Position numbers and translations under genes: made by a program | Part shown: piece by piece, positions 7,284-17,040 of the stretch | Position numbering within the stretch: position 1 is the stretch's first letter | Layout: each line of letters opens with the position of its first letter | Origin: JAEZDR01 sp039811185 | Lineage (GTDB): Bacteria > Bacteroidota > Bacteroidia > Chitinophagales > Chitinophagaceae | Assembly: GCA_039811185.1 (NCBI GenBank) | Contig: JBDHYF010000011.1 | Location: 1-64,000, forward strand | Direction: 5' to 3' | DNA: 64,000 nucleotides | The notes under the pieces: generated by a model | The model's database searches: none | What the model saw: the letters and a program-made list of their open reading frames with translations, nothing else | What the model was told of the DNA's origin: nothing

Positions 7284-10200
7284 GTGACTACTTTGCCGAC
7301 TAAAATATTTTTCAGGGTCATTTTTTCTGTATTGCTGCTGCTTTGCTGTTCGCACACGTTTGCCCAAACAGACTCATTAAAATACCCCATCCACGATCGA
7401 CGCTCCGACCGCTTTTCTGTTCCCGGACACAGTGGGTTCGATTTTCGCGACTCGGCATTTATCAAAACCGACATTCAGTACGACCCGGTAGCCAAACAAT
7501 ATTATATCATAGAAAAAATTGGTAACAGATATTACCGCAAACCAACGTTTTTAACACCCGAAGAGTTTTATCAAATCATGTCGCGTCGGCAGGAAGCCGA
7601 ATACTTCAAGCAGCGTTCTATGGCGCTTACGGCCATCAACAAAAAAATAAAGCCGCCCAAACTCACTGCATACGATAAACTGTTCGACCGCATTTTTGGT
7701 ATCGGCCCAGGCGGCCACCGCATCAACATTCAACCGCAGGGCAGCGTAGATATTACCGCCGGTTATCTTGGACAGAACATTCAGAACCCAACGCTTCCGG
7801 AAAATGCGCGCAAGACCGGTGGTTTCGATTTTGATATGAATGCCAACCTGAATGTGGTAGGTTCTATCGGTAATAAATTAAAACTGCCCATCAGCTACAA
7901 CACGCAGTCCAACTTCGACTTCGAAAACCAGATCAAGCTCGATTACAAAGGCGATAATGATGAGGTGATTAAATCGATTGAGGCCGGTAATATTTCCTTC
8001 CAGTCCAAAGGAACTTTAATACCGAGTGCACAAAGTTTATTCGGAATAAAAACGCAGTTACAATTTGGGAAGCTCTTTTTAACGGCTGCTTTATCGGAGC
8101 AAAAATCGCAACGGCAGTCGCTAACGGTGCAGGGTGGCGGCATTGCGCAGCCCGTGTATAAACGCCTCGATGATTATGAAGAGAATCGTCACTTTTTACT
8201 CGGTCAGTACTTTAAAAAGAATTACAACACGGCTATGAAAGACCTGCCGAAGGTGAATAGCCAGGTGCAGATTTTACGCATGGAAGTGTGGGTAACCAAC
8301 CGCACGGGAACCACTACAGAAGCACGCGACATCGTAGCCTTTTCCGACCTCGGTGAGAACTCGCCTTACTCAAACGTATTGGCAAGCAAAACGGCCTTCG
8401 AGCCACCGCAGAACAATGCCAACAATCTCTACGAAATTTTAACCGCCCCCGGCCAGGTGGAAAACAATCGCGATCCATCAAAAATCACCACCAATCTGTT
8501 AGGTTATGGATTAAAGCCCGTGGAGGATTTTGAAAAGACGTTTGCGCGTAAACTCAACTCCAACGAGTATGTCTTTAACCCGCAGGTGGGTTATCTTTCA
8601 TTAAACGGACAGTTGCAGCCCGATGAAGTGCTTGCCGTTGCTTACGAATACACCTACAACGGAAAAGTGTATAAAGTGGGTGAGTTCTCAAACGATATTG
8701 CGGTAGACAGCACCCACGGCGTACAAAAGGTTTTGTTCCTGAAATTGTTGAAAGCAACTTCACAGCGCATCCATTTGCCCATTTGGCAACTGATGATGAA
8801 GAACGTGTATTCGCTTGATGTTTTCGGGTTAACGCAGGAAGATTTCAGGCTCACCGTTTTATACGAAGAACCGAGCGGCGGGCTGAAAAGATATCTGCCG
8901 GAATCGCACCCGTCAGTGGAAGGAAAAAGCATCATCAGCATTTTAAATGCCGACCGGCTCAACAACCGCAACGATCCACAGCCCGATGGTAATTATGATT
9001 ATGTGGAAGGCTTTACGGTGGTATCGCAGTTTGGGCGTATTATTTTTCCGGTGTTGCAGCCATTTGGTCGCGACCTCGACTCTCTTGCGTTCAACAAAGG
9101 CAGCGGGCTCCCTCCGCAAATTGACAGAAGCAAATACGTGTACAGTGCACTCTACGATTCTATAAAAGCCATCGCACAAACTTATGCCAACCTGAATCGT
9201 TTTGTGTTACAGGGGCAGGTAAAAGGCTCATCGTCTTCCGACATTTATTTGGGCGCCTTCAACATACCACAAGGGTCGGTAACGCTTACAGCAGGCGGAC
9301 AAATTTTAATAGAAGGCGTTGATTATACGGTAGACTACAATTTGGGTTCCGTAAAAATTATCAATGCCGCCATCACATCATCGGGCGTTCCCGTAAATGT
9401 ACAGTTCGAGAATAATGCGGGCTTTGGAATGCAGCAGAAGAGCTTTCTCGGTTTACGTGCCGATTATATTTTAAAGAACACTGCCACTAAGTCTATTGCG
9501 ATTGGTGCATCGATGGTGAGGCTAAACGAGCGTCCGTATTTTACAAAAATGAATTATGGAGAAGATCCCATTCGTAACACTATGTATGGGTTCGATTTCA
9601 GTTATCGCTCCGACTTTCCGGCAATGAATCGCTGGCTTAACAAACTACCCAACTACACTGCTTCCTCCATGAGCACCATCACAGCTTATGGCGAGTTCGC
9701 ATACATGAAACCGGGTCATCCGCCGCAGATCGGAAAAGGCAGCGAAGGATTAATTTATATTGATGATTTTGAAGGTACGCGCAACAGCATCGACCTCCGT
9801 TTCCCATTCGTTTCGTGGGCGCTTGCCTCTACACCTGAAGGCCGGTTTCCCGAAGCGAGCCTCAAGAACAATCTCGATTATGGTAAAAGTCGCGGAAAGC
9901 TTGCCTGGTACAATATAGAGCCGGTGTTGCAGGATGCTAAAAGCAATGCCAATCCGCTTCGTGGAAACGTAAACGAACTGAGCGACCCGCGGGTACGACA
10001 GATATACACCAACGAGTTGTTTCCCAACCGCACCACCAACATCACCGATATTCAAACAACTACTTTCGACCTCGCATACTACCCCCGCGAAAGAGGACCT
10101 TACAACTTCACAACGAACGGCCTCGATCCATCCGGAAAATTTGTGATGCCTCATGATAAATGGGCCGGAATTATGCGCGCCATCGATCAAACAGATTTTG

Positions 10201-13200
10201 AAACCGGCAATGTGGAGTTTATCGAGTTTTGGGTGCAGGATCCTTTCATCAACACTTCTGCAACCAATGGCAAACTCTATATCAACCTGGGAAATGTGAG
10301 TGAAGACATTCTGAAAGATGGAAGGCGGTTTTATGAAAACGGACTTCCTACGCCAAACATTCCGGCTCCGGTAGATACCACCGTTTGGAGCAAAGTGCCC
10401 ATCAATCCAATTCAGGTAACGCAGTCGTTCAGCACCGACCCCAACGATCGTCCGTTTCAGGATGTGGGTTTGGACGGATTTGATGACAACGGCGAAAGAA
10501 TTTATTTTAATCCGTTTCTTCAGCAGTTATCGGCTGTGCTGGGCGCAGCGAGCCCCGGTTATCTGAAAGCCCTCAGCGACCCTGCGCACGATAACTATGT
10601 ATGGTACCGCGACAGCCGTTACGATGCCGGAGGCACAGGCATTTTAGGCCGGTATAAGCATCATAACAACCCGCAGGGCAACTCGCCCATAGCCGGAAGT
10701 TCGGGTTATGCCGAAGCGGCAACCTTGTATCCCGATAACGAAGATCTCAACCGCGATAATACATTGAATGAAATTGAAGAGTATTACGAATATGAGATTG
10801 AATTAAGTAAGCTGATGGATGTCGGAATCACCAAATACATCACCGACAAAAGAGAGATTACACCTAGGGTTCCAAACGGTAATCCGCAGAAGGAAAATTG
10901 GTATCTGTTCCGCGTGCCGATAAAGGACTTTACATCGAAGTATGGTAATATTCCCGACTTTAAATCCATCCGTTTTATGCGGATGTATCTTACCGGTTTC
11001 GACGACTCGGTAGTGTTGCGTTTTGCACGCCTCGACCTCGTGCGCAACCAATGGCGTCAGTTTCAATATAAGCTCGACACAACGGGCTCGTACAATCCGG
11101 TTGTACCGGGCAATACAGAGTTTAATGTGCTGGCCGTAAACGTAGAAGAAAACAGCAACAGAACACCCATCCCGTACAAAATTCCGCCCGGCATCGAAAG
11201 GGTACAGGAACTCAGCAACAACGGCGTAAACCTGTTGATGAACGAACAGTCGATGAGCCTTCGTTTTCACAAATTGCAAAGCAACGAGTCAAGGGCAGTG
11301 TTTAAAACCTTTAACCTCGATTTGCGGCAGTTTGGACAACTCAAAATGTTCATCCACGCCGAATCAATGCCGGCGCCTTCGTTCGCCATTCAGGATGGAG
11401 ATCTGCACGCGGTAATCCGCATCGGACAAGACTTTCTCAATAACTTCTACGAGGTTAAAATACCATTGATTGTTACAAAGCCCGGAAATCCTACCCCTGA
11501 ACAAATATGGCCTGATTCCAACAGCCTCAACCTCATTTTAAACGATCTGGTAAACTTGAAACTCCGCCGTAATCAACAGCCAACCTGGTCGCCCTCCATC
11601 ATCTACCGCGAAAAAGTGGGCGATAAAACTTATTCTGTAATGGGGAATCCCAATTTAGGGGAGGTAAGAGGAATTTTAATTGGAATCGAAAACACTACTA
11701 TCAGGCAAATTGATGCCGAAGTGTGGGTGAACGAATTGCGACTATCGAAAATTGATGAAAAAGGGGGATGGGCCGCTCTGGGAAGGGTAGACCTTCAACT
11801 TTCAGATTTGGGCACTGTAACGGTTTCGGCAAACACCTACACGAGCGGATTTGGAACGATAGAGCAGCGCGTAAATGAGCGCGCAAAAGACAATATGGTG
11901 CAGTTTGATGCGGCCGCAAACCTTGATGCCGGTAAGCTTTTACCGAAAGAAGCGGGTATTACCATTCCCATTTATGCCAGCATCAACAAAACAATTAAAA
12001 CGCCCGAGTACGATCCATTCGATAAAGATGTGAAGTTTAAAGAGAAGCTATCTTCGTCTGCAAACAAAGACAGTGTGAAGGCAGTTGCACTCGACCAAAC
12101 GACAATTAAAACACTCAATTTTACCAACGTAAAATTCGATACCCGAAACACAAGAAACAAACTGTGGAGCCTGAAGAATTTCGACTTTACGTATTCGTTT
12201 ACACGTTACGAACAAAGTACGCCGCTCATTACACAGAATAAAATTGATAAACACCGTTTTGGCTTCGGATATACTTTTAACGCGGCAAGCCAATACATCA
12301 CTCCCTTCAAAAAAATGATCAAAAGCAAAAGCGTGTGGCTGGCATTTGTGAAGGACTTCAACTTTAACTATACGCCAACCCTCATAGGTTATCGTGCCGA
12401 TGTACAACGGCAGTTCGGACAGTTTATTCCAAGGCTGATCACCACCGATTTGTCGGGTATAAAAGCCGAGCGCGTGGACACCACTTACGACAAATACTTC
12501 ACCTTCGACCGCTATTATAATTTCCGTTATGATTTGACACGCTCACTGAATATCGATTTTTCAGCGGTAAACAATGCGCGCATCGATGAGCCGTATGGAT
12601 TGCTCGATACAAGAGAAAAGCGCGATACAGTAAGAAGAAATTTCTTTAAAGGCGGCCGCAATACAAACTATTCGCAACGCTTTATTGTTGCCTATACACT
12701 GCCATTGAGCAAGTTTCCTGTCACCGACTGGATTACCGCGCGTTACAGCTACGGCACATCATACAACTGGATTGGCGCCAGCCTCGTGAGCCGCGACTTC
12801 GGAAATGTGCTCGAGAACAGCCAGGACAATACCATCACCGGCGAGTTCGATTTTACGCGCTTATACGCTAAAGTGCGCTTCTTCCGTTCGCTCGATGTGA
12901 AGCCGACAGGCAACACAGGACAAAGCAAATCCAACCAACCGCCGCCTTATCCAACGAAGGAAGAGGCGTTGAAAAATTTAACCGGCCGCGAACGCCGCAT
13001 TGCGCTCCGGCAATGGCGTTTAAAGCGTTCCGACTTCAATCGCATGCAGCGACAAAACAGGTTAAACCAACCAATGGAGTTGAACGGCTTTGTTCGTGCA
13101 GGCGGAAAGTTTCTTACTATGGTAAAGCGCGGCAGCGTAAATTATACTGAAGGATTTAAAAGCCGTGTACCGGGTTTCATGGACAGCACCAAATTTTTAG

Positions 13201-14534
13201 GCCAGAACTGGCAGTCTATGCAGCCGGGGCTCGACTACGTTTTTGGCCGTCAGCCCGACACGTCCTGGCTCAATCAGAAGTTCCGCGATGGCGTGTTGTC
13301 GAAAGATTCGATGTTCAATCTGTTGTACCGCCAAACCTTCGATCAAAAACTCAGCATCAGCATTCAGGTTGAGCCGATCCGCGATTTAATGGTCGATATA
13401 AACCTCGATAAAAGCTATTCGAAAGAATACACGGAACTTTTTAAAGACACTTCAAACTATCCGAATTACAGCGGCAAGTTTACGCACAACAATCCGCTTG
13501 CAAACGGAGGATTCAGCGTTTCTTACATCAGCATGGGAACCTTGTTCGAAGCCTTTAATCCCAACAATGTGTCGGCAACTTTTAAAGAGTTTGAAGCAAA
13601 CCGTCTGGTGATTGCAAAACGCCTCGCAGAGGCCAATCCCTACTGGCAGTCGCTGCCGGCGAACCAAAAGTACCAGGCCGATGGCTTCCCGAAAGGATAT
13701 GGACGTTATTCGCAGGATGTGCTGATACCCGCATTCATAGCGGCTTACAGCGGCAAAAACCCAAAAGAAGTGGCTTTGCTGAAGCACGATAATTCAAGCA
13801 TTAAAACCAATCCTTTTAAAGGCATTAAGCCGATGCCCAACTGGCGCTTAACCTACACCGGCCTAACGCGCATACCGAAGCTTGCAGAAATATTCAGCAA
13901 TATCACCTTTACGCATGGCTATAACGGAACGCTGAGTATGAACAGCTTCACCAGTGCGTTGAATTACTGGGATCCGTATGGTTACGGTACGCCGGGTTTT
14001 ATTGATACACTTTCCAACAACTACATTCCGTTCTTTCTGGTTCCCAATATCAGCATGCAGGAGCAGTTTAGTCCGCTGATTGGTATCGATATTACCACCA
14101 ACAGTCAGTGGAACATTAAGTTCGAGTACAAGAAAGGCCGTCAGCTCAGTTTAAGTTTAATCGATTATCAGTTGAGCGAGGTGCGTACATCCGAATTTCT
14201 GATTGGAACCGCGTACCGGAAGAGAGGCTTTAAGTTTCCATTTAAACTGCCGTTTATGAAATCGAATGCGTTGGATAACGACATCAATTTCCGACTTGAT
14301 TTAGGTGTGCGCGACGACGCTCAGAGCAACAGCCGCCTCGACCAGGAAAACGCTTACAGCACCGGGGGCCAGAAAGTAATTACCATCCAGCCCTCGATCG
14401 ATTACGTGCTGAATAACCGCGTTAACATAAAACTGTTTTTCGACCAGCGGAGGGTAATTCCTTATATCTCAACATCGCCGCCCATCACCACTACACGCGC
14501 GGGTATACAAATCAGAATTGCGCTTGCGCCCTGA
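7284..14534 (+). CDS. sprA: T9SS outer-membrane translocon protein SprA
   Basis: A 2416-residue outer-membrane protein. Residues 1-28 are a signal peptide ending in SHTFAQ. Family landmarks are an early INIQPQGSVDITAGYLGQN segment, two SprA-type domains with strand motifs such as ILIEGVDYTVDYNLGSVKI and IYIDDFEGTRNSIDLRFP, and a C-terminus rich in amphipathic strands ending in a barrel strand (RAGIQIRIALAP). In the characterised family SprA forms the very large single-chain barrel pore of the type IX secretion and gliding machinery. The start is a GTG at 7284, 31 bases after ruvA; the nearest ATG upstream (7261) meets a stop after five codons. The sorting-domain proteins in this window (1-2436 and 34835-40063) are likely clients. 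Confidence 0.95.
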   Translation: MTTLPTKIFFRVIFSVLLLLCCSHTFAQTDSLKYPIHDRRSDRFSVPGHSGFDFRDSAFIKTDIQYDPVAKQYYIIEKIGNRYYRKPTFLTPEEFYQIMSRRQEAEYFKQRSMALTAINKKIKPPKLTAYDKLFDRIFGIGPGGHRINIQPQGSVDITAGYLGQNIQNPTLPENARKTGGFDFDMNANLNVVGSIGNKLKLPISYNTQSNFDFENQIKLDYKGDNDEVIKSIEAGNISFQSKGTLIPSAQSLFGIKTQLQFGKLFLTAALSEQKSQRQSLTVQGGGIAQPVYKRLDDYEENRHFLLGQYFKKNYNTAMKDLPKVNSQVQILRMEVWVTNRTGTTTEARDIVAFSDLGENSPYSNVLASKTAFEPPQNNANNLYEILTAPGQVENNRDPSKITTNLLGYGLKPVEDFEKTFARKLNSNEYVFNPQVGYLSLNGQLQPDEVLAVAYEYTYNGKVYKVGEFSNDIAVDSTHGVQKVLFLKLLKATSQRIHLPIWQLMMKNVYSLDVFGLTQEDFRLTVLYEEPSGGLKRYLPESHPSVEGKSIISILNADRLNNRNDPQPDGNYDYVEGFTVVSQFGRIIFPVLQPFGRDLDSLAFNKGSGLPPQIDRSKYVYSALYDSIKAIAQTYANLNRFVLQGQVKGSSSSDIYLGAFNIPQGSVTLTAGGQILIEGVDYTVDYNLGSVKIINAAITSSGVPVNVQFENNAGFGMQQKSFLGLRADYILKNTATKSIAIGASMVRLNERPYFTKMNYGEDPIRNTMYGFDFSYRSDFPAMNRWLNKLPNYTASSMSTITAYGEFAYMKPGHPPQIGKGSEGLIYIDDFEGTRNSIDLRFPFVSWALASTPEGRFPEASLKNNLDYGKSRGKLAWYNIEPVLQDAKSNANPLRGNVNELSDPRVRQIYTNELFPNRTTNITDIQTTTFDLAYYPRERGPYNFTTNGLDPSGKFVMPHDKWAGIMRAIDQTDFETGNVEFIEFWVQDPFINTSATNGKLYINLGNVSEDILKDGRRFYENGLPTPNIPAPVDTTVWSKVPINPIQVTQSFSTDPNDRPFQDVGLDGFDDNGERIYFNPFLQQLSAVLGAASPGYLKALSDPAHDNYVWYRDSRYDAGGTGILGRYKHHNNPQGNSPIAGSSGYAEAATLYPDNEDLNRDNTLNEIEEYYEYEIELSKLMDVGITKYITDKREITPRVPNGNPQKENWYLFRVPIKDFTSKYGNIPDFKSIRFMRMYLTGFDDSVVLRFARLDLVRNQWRQFQYKLDTTGSYNPVVPGNTEFNVLAVNVEENSNRTPIPYKIPPGIERVQELSNNGVNLLMNEQSMSLRFHKLQSNESRAVFKTFNLDLRQFGQLKMFIHAESMPAPSFAIQDGDLHAVIRIGQDFLNNFYEVKIPLIVTKPGNPTPEQIWPDSNSLNLILNDLVNLKLRRNQQPTWSPSIIYREKVGDKTYSVMGNPNLGEVRGILIGIENTTIRQIDAEVWVNELRLSKIDEKGGWAALGRVDLQLSDLGTVTVSANTYTSGFGTIEQRVNERAKDNMVQFDAAANLDAGKLLPKEAGITIPIYASINKTIKTPEYDPFDKDVKFKEKLSSSANKDSVKAVALDQTTIKTLNFTNVKFDTRNTRNKLWSLKNFDFTYSFTRYEQSTPLITQNKIDKHRFGFGYTFNAASQYITPFKKMIKSKSVWLAFVKDFNFNYTPTLIGYRADVQRQFGQFIPRLITTDLSGIKAERVDTTYDKYFTFDRYYNFRYDLTRSLNIDFSAVNNARIDEPYGLLDTREKRDTVRRNFFKGGRNTNYSQRFIVAYTLPLSKFPVTDWITARYSYGTSYNWIGASLVSRDFGNVLENSQDNTITGEFDFTRLYAKVRFFRSLDVKPTGNTGQSKSNQPPPYPTKEEALKNLTGRERRIALRQWRLKRSDFNRMQRQNRLNQPMELNGFVRAGGKFLTMVKRGSVNYTEGFKSRVPGFMDSTKFLGQNWQSMQPGLDYVFGRQPDTSWLNQKFRDGVLSKDSMFNLLYRQTFDQKLSISIQVEPIRDLMVDINLDKSYSKEYTELFKDTSNYPNYSGKFTHNNPLANGGFSVSYISMGTLFEAFNPNNVSATFKEFEANRLVIAKRLAEANPYWQSLPANQKYQADGFPKGYGRYSQDVLIPAFIAAYSGKNPKEVALLKHDNSSIKTNPFKGIKPMPNWRLTYTGLTRIPKLAEIFSNITFTHGYNGTLSMNSFTSALNYWDPYGYGTPGFIDTLSNNYIPFFLVPNISMQEQFSPLIGIDITTNSQWNIKFEYKKGRQLSLSLIDYQLSEVRTSEFLIGTAYRKRGFKFPFKLPFMKSNALDNDINFRLDLGVRDDAQSNSRLDQENAYSTGGQKVITIQPSIDYVLNNRVNIKLFFDQRRVIPYISTSPPITTTRAGIQIRIALAP

Positions 14535-14583
14535 TACAACAGCATTTTAGATTTCAATTAAGTGTAAACGCTTTTTTTTGTTT

Positions 14584-14591
14584 TATTTTTG
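14584..14591 (+). promoter_or_regulatory. -7 element TATTTTTG before deoC
   Basis: A perfect TAnnTTTG, 21 bases before the ATG at 14613. Its final TTG could be misread as an in-frame start codon for deoC; the position of the element argues for the ATG instead. Confidence 0.65.
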
Positions 14592-14612
14592 ACAACTTAT
14601 CCCGAAAATATT

Positions 14613-15518
14613 ATGCTGAAAGAGCTCCCCAATTTTAAATTATCTGCACGAATAGATCAGGTGGGTGTAGAAGAAAGAGCCTCCCGTTTTACAAAACGAA
14701 GTATAAAAAACGAGTCGAAGATACAAGCGCTGAAACTCGTGCTGAATATGATTGATTTAACCACGCTGGAAGGAAAAGACTCGGAAGGAAAGGTTAGGCA
14801 GCTATGTTATAAAGCGCGCCATCTTCACGACGCATACGAAGGTTTGCCTACGGTTGCGGCGGTTTGTGTTTATCCGTCCATGGTAAAGCTTGCCAAAGAG
14901 CAGTTAGGCAATTCGGGTATTAAAGTGGCTTCTGTGTCAACCGCATTTCCAAGTGGTCAGGCGCCAATGAATGTTAAACTCGATGATACGCGCTTTGCTG
15001 TTGAAAGCGGTGCTGACGAAATTGATATGGTGATTTCGAGAGGCCGTTTTTTACAAGGTGATTACAATTTTGTGTATGATGAAATTGCCACCATTAAAGA
15101 AGCCTGCGGCGCCGCCCGGCTGAAAGTGATTTTAGAAACCGGCGAGTTGGTTACCTTCGATAACGTAAGGCGCGCAAGCGATATTGCCATGTATGCCGGA
15201 GCAGATTTTATAAAAACTTCTACAGGAAAAATTCAGCCGGCAGCCACTATGCCCGTTACTCTTGTAATGCTCGAGGCCATAAAAGATTTTTACATTAAAA
15301 CGGGGAAGATGATTGGTATGAAGCCGGCCGGAGGAATATCGAAAGCTAAGCTTGCGGTTCATTATCTGGTGATGGTGAATGAAGTAATGGGCGAAGACTG
15401 GCTGAGCAATGAGTGGTTCCGTTTTGGAGCAAGCAGCCTTGCTAACGACGTACTGATGCAGTTGATGAAACAAAAAACAGGGGCTTACCAAAGCGCCGAC
15501 TATTTCTCCATAGATTAG
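14613..15518 (+). CDS. deoC: Deoxyribose-phosphate aldolase (long type)
   Basis: A 301-residue class I aldolase that splits 2-deoxyribose 5-phosphate into acetaldehyde and glyceraldehyde 3-phosphate in deoxynucleoside breakdown. Visible motifs are IDLTTLEGKDSEG, VAAVCVYPSMV, EIDMVISRGRFLQGDY, the Schiff-base lysine in ADFIKTSTGK, and the second active-site lysine in GMKPAGGIS. It is of the longer, human-like type (about 300 residues) rather than the 220-260 residues of many bacterial DeoC proteins. Start ATG at 14613 begins MLKELPNFKL. It heads a run with two aldehyde dehydrogenase-family genes (31- and 15-base gaps), so acetaldehyde oxidation is the likely next step. Confidence 0.95.
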   Translation: MLKELPNFKLSARIDQVGVEERASRFTKRSIKNESKIQALKLVLNMIDLTTLEGKDSEGKVRQLCYKARHLHDAYEGLPTVAAVCVYPSMVKLAKEQLGNSGIKVASVSTAFPSGQAPMNVKLDDTRFAVESGADEIDMVISRGRFLQGDYNFVYDEIATIKEACGAARLKVILETGELVTFDNVRRASDIAMYAGADFIKTSTGKIQPAATMPVTLVMLEAIKDFYIKTGKMIGMKPAGGISKAKLAVHYLVMVNEVMGEDWLSNEWFRFGASSLANDVLMQLMKQKTGAYQSADYFSID

Positions 15519-15549
15519 AGCAGGAGGTTTTCTGCAAAAACGAATAATT

Positions 15550-17025
15550 ATGAGTAAATCAGGTTCACCCATACGCGGTTTTAAATTTAATACCGGCTGG
15601 GAGTACGACCCGGCACCCGAATCGGCATCGCATATAAAACTTGCAGACCGATACGGCCTTTTCATTAATGGAAAATTTGTAGAGCCGATCTCCAAAAAAT
15701 ATTATACAAACATCAACCCGGCGAACGAAAAAACACTGTGCGAGGTTGCCCATGCTTCCGCTGCCGACGTTGATGCCGCCGTGCAGGCAGCAAGCGATGC
15801 CTATCATAAATATTGGAAAAAAGTTTCTGCTAAAGAAAGAGGAAAATACGTGTATCGTATTGCCAGAATGATTCAGGAAAAAGCTCGGGAGCTTGCTGTT
15901 GTTGAATCGATGGACGGTGGGAAGCCGATCCGTGAGTCGCGTGATGTGGATGTACCTTTAGCAGCCAACCACTTTTTTTATTACGCCGGATGGGCCGATA
16001 AATTGCAGTATGCGTTCCCGAACAGGAGCCCGCAACCAATCGGCGTTGCCGGACAAATAATACCCTGGAATTTTCCGCTGCTGATGGCCGCCTGGAAAAT
16101 TGCTCCCGCATTGGCAACCGGTAATACTGTTGTTCTTAAACCCGCAGAAACAACGCCCTTAACGGCTTTGTTGCTCGCACAAATTATTCAGGAAGCCGAA
16201 CTGCCCGACGGCGTGGTAAACATCATTACCGGCTTCGGCGACACGGGCGCAGCAATTGTAAACCATCCGCAGACAGATAAAATAGCGTTTACCGGATCTA
16301 CCGAAGTAGGAAAAATTATTCAGAAAGCCGTAGCAGGAACCGGAAAAAAGCTAACGCTCGAACTTGGAGGTAAAGCGGCTAACATCATCTTTGAAGATGC
16401 ACCCATCGATCAGGCGGTGGAAGGTGTTATCAACGGCATCTACTTTAATCAGGGACATGTATGCTGTGCGGGTTCCAGATTGTTTGTTCAGGAATCTGTT
16501 CAGGAAGAAGTGATCCGCAAACTGAAAGACAGACTTGAGACTTTATACGTCGGCGATCCCCTCGATAAAAACACCGACATCGGCGCCATTAACTCCGAAC
16601 AGCAGCTCGAAAACATCAAAAAATATCTGGAAATCGGACAGCAGGAAGGCGCTGAAATTTATCAAAGTTCATGTCCGCTTCCGGAAAAAGGTTTCTGGTG
16701 TAAGCCAACCATCTTCACCAACGTTGCACAAAGCAGCCGCATTGCGCAGGAAGAAATTTTTGGTCCGGTACTCACTGTTCAAACCTTCCGAACCGACGAT
16801 GAAGTGATTGAAAAAGCAAACAACACACCTTTTGGTTTAAGCGCAGGTGTGTGGACCGACAAAGGCTCGAAGATTTTTAATATGACAACAAAAATGCGCG
16901 CCGGCGTTGTATGGGCAAACACCTATAATAAATTTGATCCTACATCGCCTTTTGGCGGTTATAAAGAAAGTGGTTATGGCCGCGAAGGCGGGCTGCATGG
17001 TTTGGCTTCCTATGTAAAACTTTAA
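15550..17025 (+). CDS. Aldehyde dehydrogenase, catalytic (ALDH16-type N-terminal unit)
   Basis: 491 residues, full ALDH length. NAD-binding and catalytic motifs are all present: IIPWNFPLLMAAWK, KPAETTPLTALLLA, FTGSTEVGK, the general base Glu in LELGGKAANI, the nucleophile Cys in QGHVCCAGSR, and EEIFGPVL. It should oxidise an aldehyde to the acid with NAD(P). Because deoC lies 31 bases upstream, acetaldehyde is the natural candidate substrate (inference). The next gene, 15 bases downstream, encodes an ALDH-like protein that has lost its catalytic residues. Together they match the catalytic and non-catalytic halves of ALDH16 proteins, which are usually one chain of about 800 residues. Confidence 0.92.
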   Translation: MSKSGSPIRGFKFNTGWEYDPAPESASHIKLADRYGLFINGKFVEPISKKYYTNINPANEKTLCEVAHASAADVDAAVQAASDAYHKYWKKVSAKERGKYVYRIARMIQEKARELAVVESMDGGKPIRESRDVDVPLAANHFFYYAGWADKLQYAFPNRSPQPIGVAGQIIPWNFPLLMAAWKIAPALATGNTVVLKPAETTPLTALLLAQIIQEAELPDGVVNIITGFGDTGAAIVNHPQTDKIAFTGSTEVGKIIQKAVAGTGKKLTLELGGKAANIIFEDAPIDQAVEGVINGIYFNQGHVCCAGSRLFVQESVQEEVIRKLKDRLETLYVGDPLDKNTDIGAINSEQQLENIKKYLEIGQQEGAEIYQSSCPLPEKGFWCKPTIFTNVAQSSRIAQEEIFGPVLTVQTFRTDDEVIEKANNTPFGLSAGVWTDKGSKIFNMTTKMRAGVVWANTYNKFDPTSPFGGYKESGYGREGGLHGLASYVKL

Positions 17026-17040
17026 TAAAAAACGAATTGA

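Noticed and set aside
14589..14612. TTG start for deoC
   Set aside because: This TTG is the end of a perfect -7 element, so it would be upstream of the transcript start.
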